A stretch of 64,000 nucleotides of DNA. Source: Chlorobiota bacterium. Lineage in GTDB: Bacteria; Bacteroidota; Ignavibacteria; Kapaibacteriales; UBA961. The DNA is taken from positions 1-64,000 of the forward strand of contig BJGZ01000001.1 of NCBI GenBank assembly GCA_014191195.1. Reading direction: 5' to 3'. Of this stretch, positions 62,576-64,000 are shown in pieces. The notes under the pieces were generated by a model. That model was given only the letters and a program-made list of their open reading frames with translations. It was not told the origin of the DNA and ran no database searches. Made by a program: the position numbers and the translations under genes. The first letter of the stretch is position 1. Each line of letters starts with the position of its first letter.

Positions 62576-63364
62576 CTATTTCCGAAGTTTTGCAGCATAC
62601 ATAAAAACTGCTGAACTAGAAGAAACATTGAGAGATTTTACATTATTGTACATTGGAATATCTATGATTTCATCAGCTATTGATAATATCTTTGATTCTA
62701 TGCCTTGCCCTTCGCTACCAAAAACCAAAGCAAAGTTTTCAGGAAATGTATAATTTTGCAAATGATGTGATCGTTCAGATATTTCTGCACAAATGATATT
62801 GCAGCCTTGATTTTTTAGTGTTATCAATGTATCTACTAAATTATTTTGGATGCTGATATTAGCTTTTGAAATATAACCCATAGACACTCTAACTGCTCTT
62901 CTTAGATATGGACAGCTAGTAGCATTATCTGCAAGAATAGAGGTAAATCCGAATCCAACGGCATTTCTAATGATGCCACCAACATTATCAGAATTGATAA
63001 TATTGTTCATTACGATATAAGGAGGTTTTAAAGTAGCAAAGTGTTCATTTTTTGGTTGCGTAGCAATTGCCATAACACCAGAATGAAGTCTAAAACCTAC
63101 AATTGATTCCATTAATTTTTTAGAAGCAGTAAAAACTTGACCTTCTGGAACTTTTGCTTCAAGTAAAGTTTTGTATTGATTTATAAAGTCTTCGATAGCA
63201 AAAACAGATTGAATTTGTAGGTGACTTTCTAATACAACCAAAGTTACTTTATCGCCATCACACAAAAATATTTGTTCTTGAGTATGATGTGTTTGCGATT
63301 CTTTCAATGAAAGATAATTACTTATCCTTTCATCAGTTATATCATTAATATGTATGATTTTCAT
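62576..63364 (-). CDS. SpoU/TrmH-family RNA 2'-O-methyltransferase
   Basis: 262 residues. An N-terminal substrate-binding domain (about 30-105) precedes the SPOUT catalytic domain with its three motifs: NIINSDNVGGIIRNA (about 124), LVFGSEGQGI (about 223) and IPMYNNVKSLNVSSSSAV (about 240). It should methylate the 2'-O of a tRNA or 23S rRNA nucleotide using S-adenosylmethionine in a trefoil knot. RlmB and TrmH-like targets cannot be separated by eye. The gene lies upstream of rplM on the same strand, 147 nt away. Confidence 0.9.
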   Translation of the reverse strand: MKIIHINDITDERISNYLSLKESQTHHTQEQIFLCDGDKVTLVVLESHLQIQSVFAIEDFINQYKTLLEAKVPEGQVFTASKKLMESIVGFRLHSGVMAIATQPKNEHFATLKPPYIVMNNIINSDNVGGIIRNAVGFGFTSILADNATSCPYLRRAVRVSMGYISKANISIQNNLVDTLITLKNQGCNIICAEISERSHHLQNYTFPENFALVFGSEGQGIESKILSIADEIIDIPMYNNVKSLNVSSSSAVFMYAAKLRK

Positions 63365-63429
63365 TAATATTTAAGAGAGTAATGAAACATTTCTTATGAT
63401 TTACATGATATTCAATAGAAGTAAAACAC

Positions 63430-63437
63430 TATTTTTG
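63430..63437 (+). promoter_or_regulatory. -7 element upstream of the desaturase gene
   Basis: TATTTTTG, an exact TANNTTTG match 37 nt before the ATG at 63475. No clear -33 element is seen. The gap is divergent between the methyltransferase and the desaturase. Confidence 0.45.
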
Positions 63438-63474
63438 TACTGTATATTACATAAGTAACCATTATAAGAGAAAT

Positions 63475-64000
63475 ATGACAACACCAAGATTTAATAAGAT
63501 CCAATCAACTTTCAATCTAGAATTAAGAAATAGAATCACACAATACTTTAAAGAAAATCAGATATCTCCAACAGGTAATACAAAGTTATATTTTAAAGCG
63601 ATAATTCTTATACTTACATTCATTGCTGTGTATATTCATTTGATAATCTTTACACCGTCTTTATTGATAGCATTATCAGAATGTATTGTTTTGGGTTTTT
63701 TGACATCATTTATTGGTTTTAATATAATGCATGATGGATCGCACGGTTCATTTAGCCAATCTACATTCATAAATTCCATTGCTGGAATGTCTATGAACTT
63801 TTTAGGTTCAAATGTACATTTCTGGAATACAAAGCACAATGTTATCCATCATACATTTACTAATATTGATGATATTGATGATGATATTGATGTAAAACCA
63901 TTTCTTCGTTTAAGTCCAACTCAAGAATATCATTTTTTTCATAAGTTTCAGCATGTGTATTTTCTTGCTGCTTATTCGATTTTCTTTTTATTCTGGATTT
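63475..64000 (+). CDS. Membrane fatty-acid desaturase (3' end outside window)
   Basis: 175 residues are visible from the ATG at 63475, and the frame runs off the window. The first hydrophobic segment is at about 42-60, another at about 68-85. The first histidine box is HDGSH (about residue 90) and the second HNVIHH (about 121). The third box lies outside the window. This is the acyl-CoA/acyl-lipid desaturase superfamily (linoleoyl-CoA desaturase-like), which uses a di-iron site. Position of the double bond cannot be predicted. Confidence 0.88.
   Translation, partial: MTTPRFNKIQSTFNLELRNRITQYFKENQISPTGNTKLYFKAIILILTFIAVYIHLIIFTPSLLIALSECIVLGFLTSFIGFNIMHDGSHGSFSQSTFINSIAGMSMNFLGSNVHFWNTKHNVIHHTFTNIDDIDDDIDVKPFLRLSPTQEYHFFHKFQHVYFLAAYSIFFLFWI

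Noticed and set aside
1-64000. CRISPR arrays, insertion sequences, prophage or defence islands
   Set aside because: No spaced direct repeats, transposase, terminal inverted repeats, phage structural genes or nuclease/toxin pairs were found.

Overview
The window is one contiguous piece of a low-GC (about one third G+C by eye) chromosome from the Bacteroidota/Chlorobiota side of the FCB group. Four signs support this. The protein cut by the left edge ends in a type IX secretion (T9SS) C-terminal sorting domain. A FISUMP-type lipoprotein is present. The gene orders tRNA-Leu/tig/clpP/clpX and rplM-rpsI/rpsB-tsf/pyrH-frr fit the group. Several leaders carry the Bacteroidota housekeeping promoter TTG/TTTG-N19-20-TANNTTTG; the clearest are upstream of rplM, mreB and the lipoprotein gene at 27305. 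Start sites generally lack a Shine-Dalgarno sequence. TGA is used as a stop, so the code is standard. The order or family within the phylum cannot be resolved from the sequence alone.

Layout. 1-3352 (+): a T9SS-exported surface protein and an aldehyde dehydrogenase. 3349-13862 (-): one tightly spaced run of a MoxR ATPase, a DUF885 protein, RNase R, an M61 peptidase, oligopeptidase B and three unknown membrane or secreted proteins. 13981-18143 (-): an SDR-murQ-pyk operon and a XerC recombinase. 18284-23210 (+): acyl-CoA carboxylase beta subunit, WG-repeat protein, rhomboid protease, ArfB and a CrtI-type desaturase. 23197-31515 (-): FISUMP lipoprotein, acyl-CoA dehydrogenase, histidine kinase, short MutY, a duplicated-domain lipoprotein, isocitrate dehydrogenase, FtsL-like protein, Ddl and a small membrane protein. 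31764-35577 (+): pheT, an unknown gene and an OmpR-type regulator. 35638-36712 (-): HesB and superoxide dismutase. 36853-46891 (+): BrkB-like protein, murF-mraY, a PhoB-like regulator, CtpA protease, DUF3108 protein, VWA-OmpA lipoprotein, SDR and ABC-2 permease. 46856-48214 (-): HpnE. 48361-53996 (+): tRNA-Leu(UAG), tig, clpP, clpX, mreB, a small Tudor-like protein and rpsU. 54050-57117: a beta-propeller lipoprotein (-), then an LRR protein and LolA (+). 57172-63364 (-): mazG, frr, pyrH, tsf, rpsB, rpsI, rplM and an rRNA/tRNA methyltransferase. 63475-64000 (+): the start of a membrane fatty-acid desaturase.

Most of the window is housekeeping: translation, protein quality control, peptidoglycan precursor synthesis and recycling, and envelope biogenesis. 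I found no CRISPR array, insertion sequence, prophage, toxin-antitoxin or defence island, and no gene-free stretch longer than about 300 bases. The most interesting items are a stand-alone UvrD/PcrA-tail-like (Tudor) protein between mreB and rpsU, a ribosomal protein S2 with a tandem-repeat tail, a DnaA-box-like site overlapping the rplM promoter, an SDR lacking its catalytic Tyr/Lys, a MutY without room for a full C-terminal domain, and a terminator-like hairpin at the start of a VWA-OmpA lipoprotein gene. None amounts to a clearly new multi-gene system.
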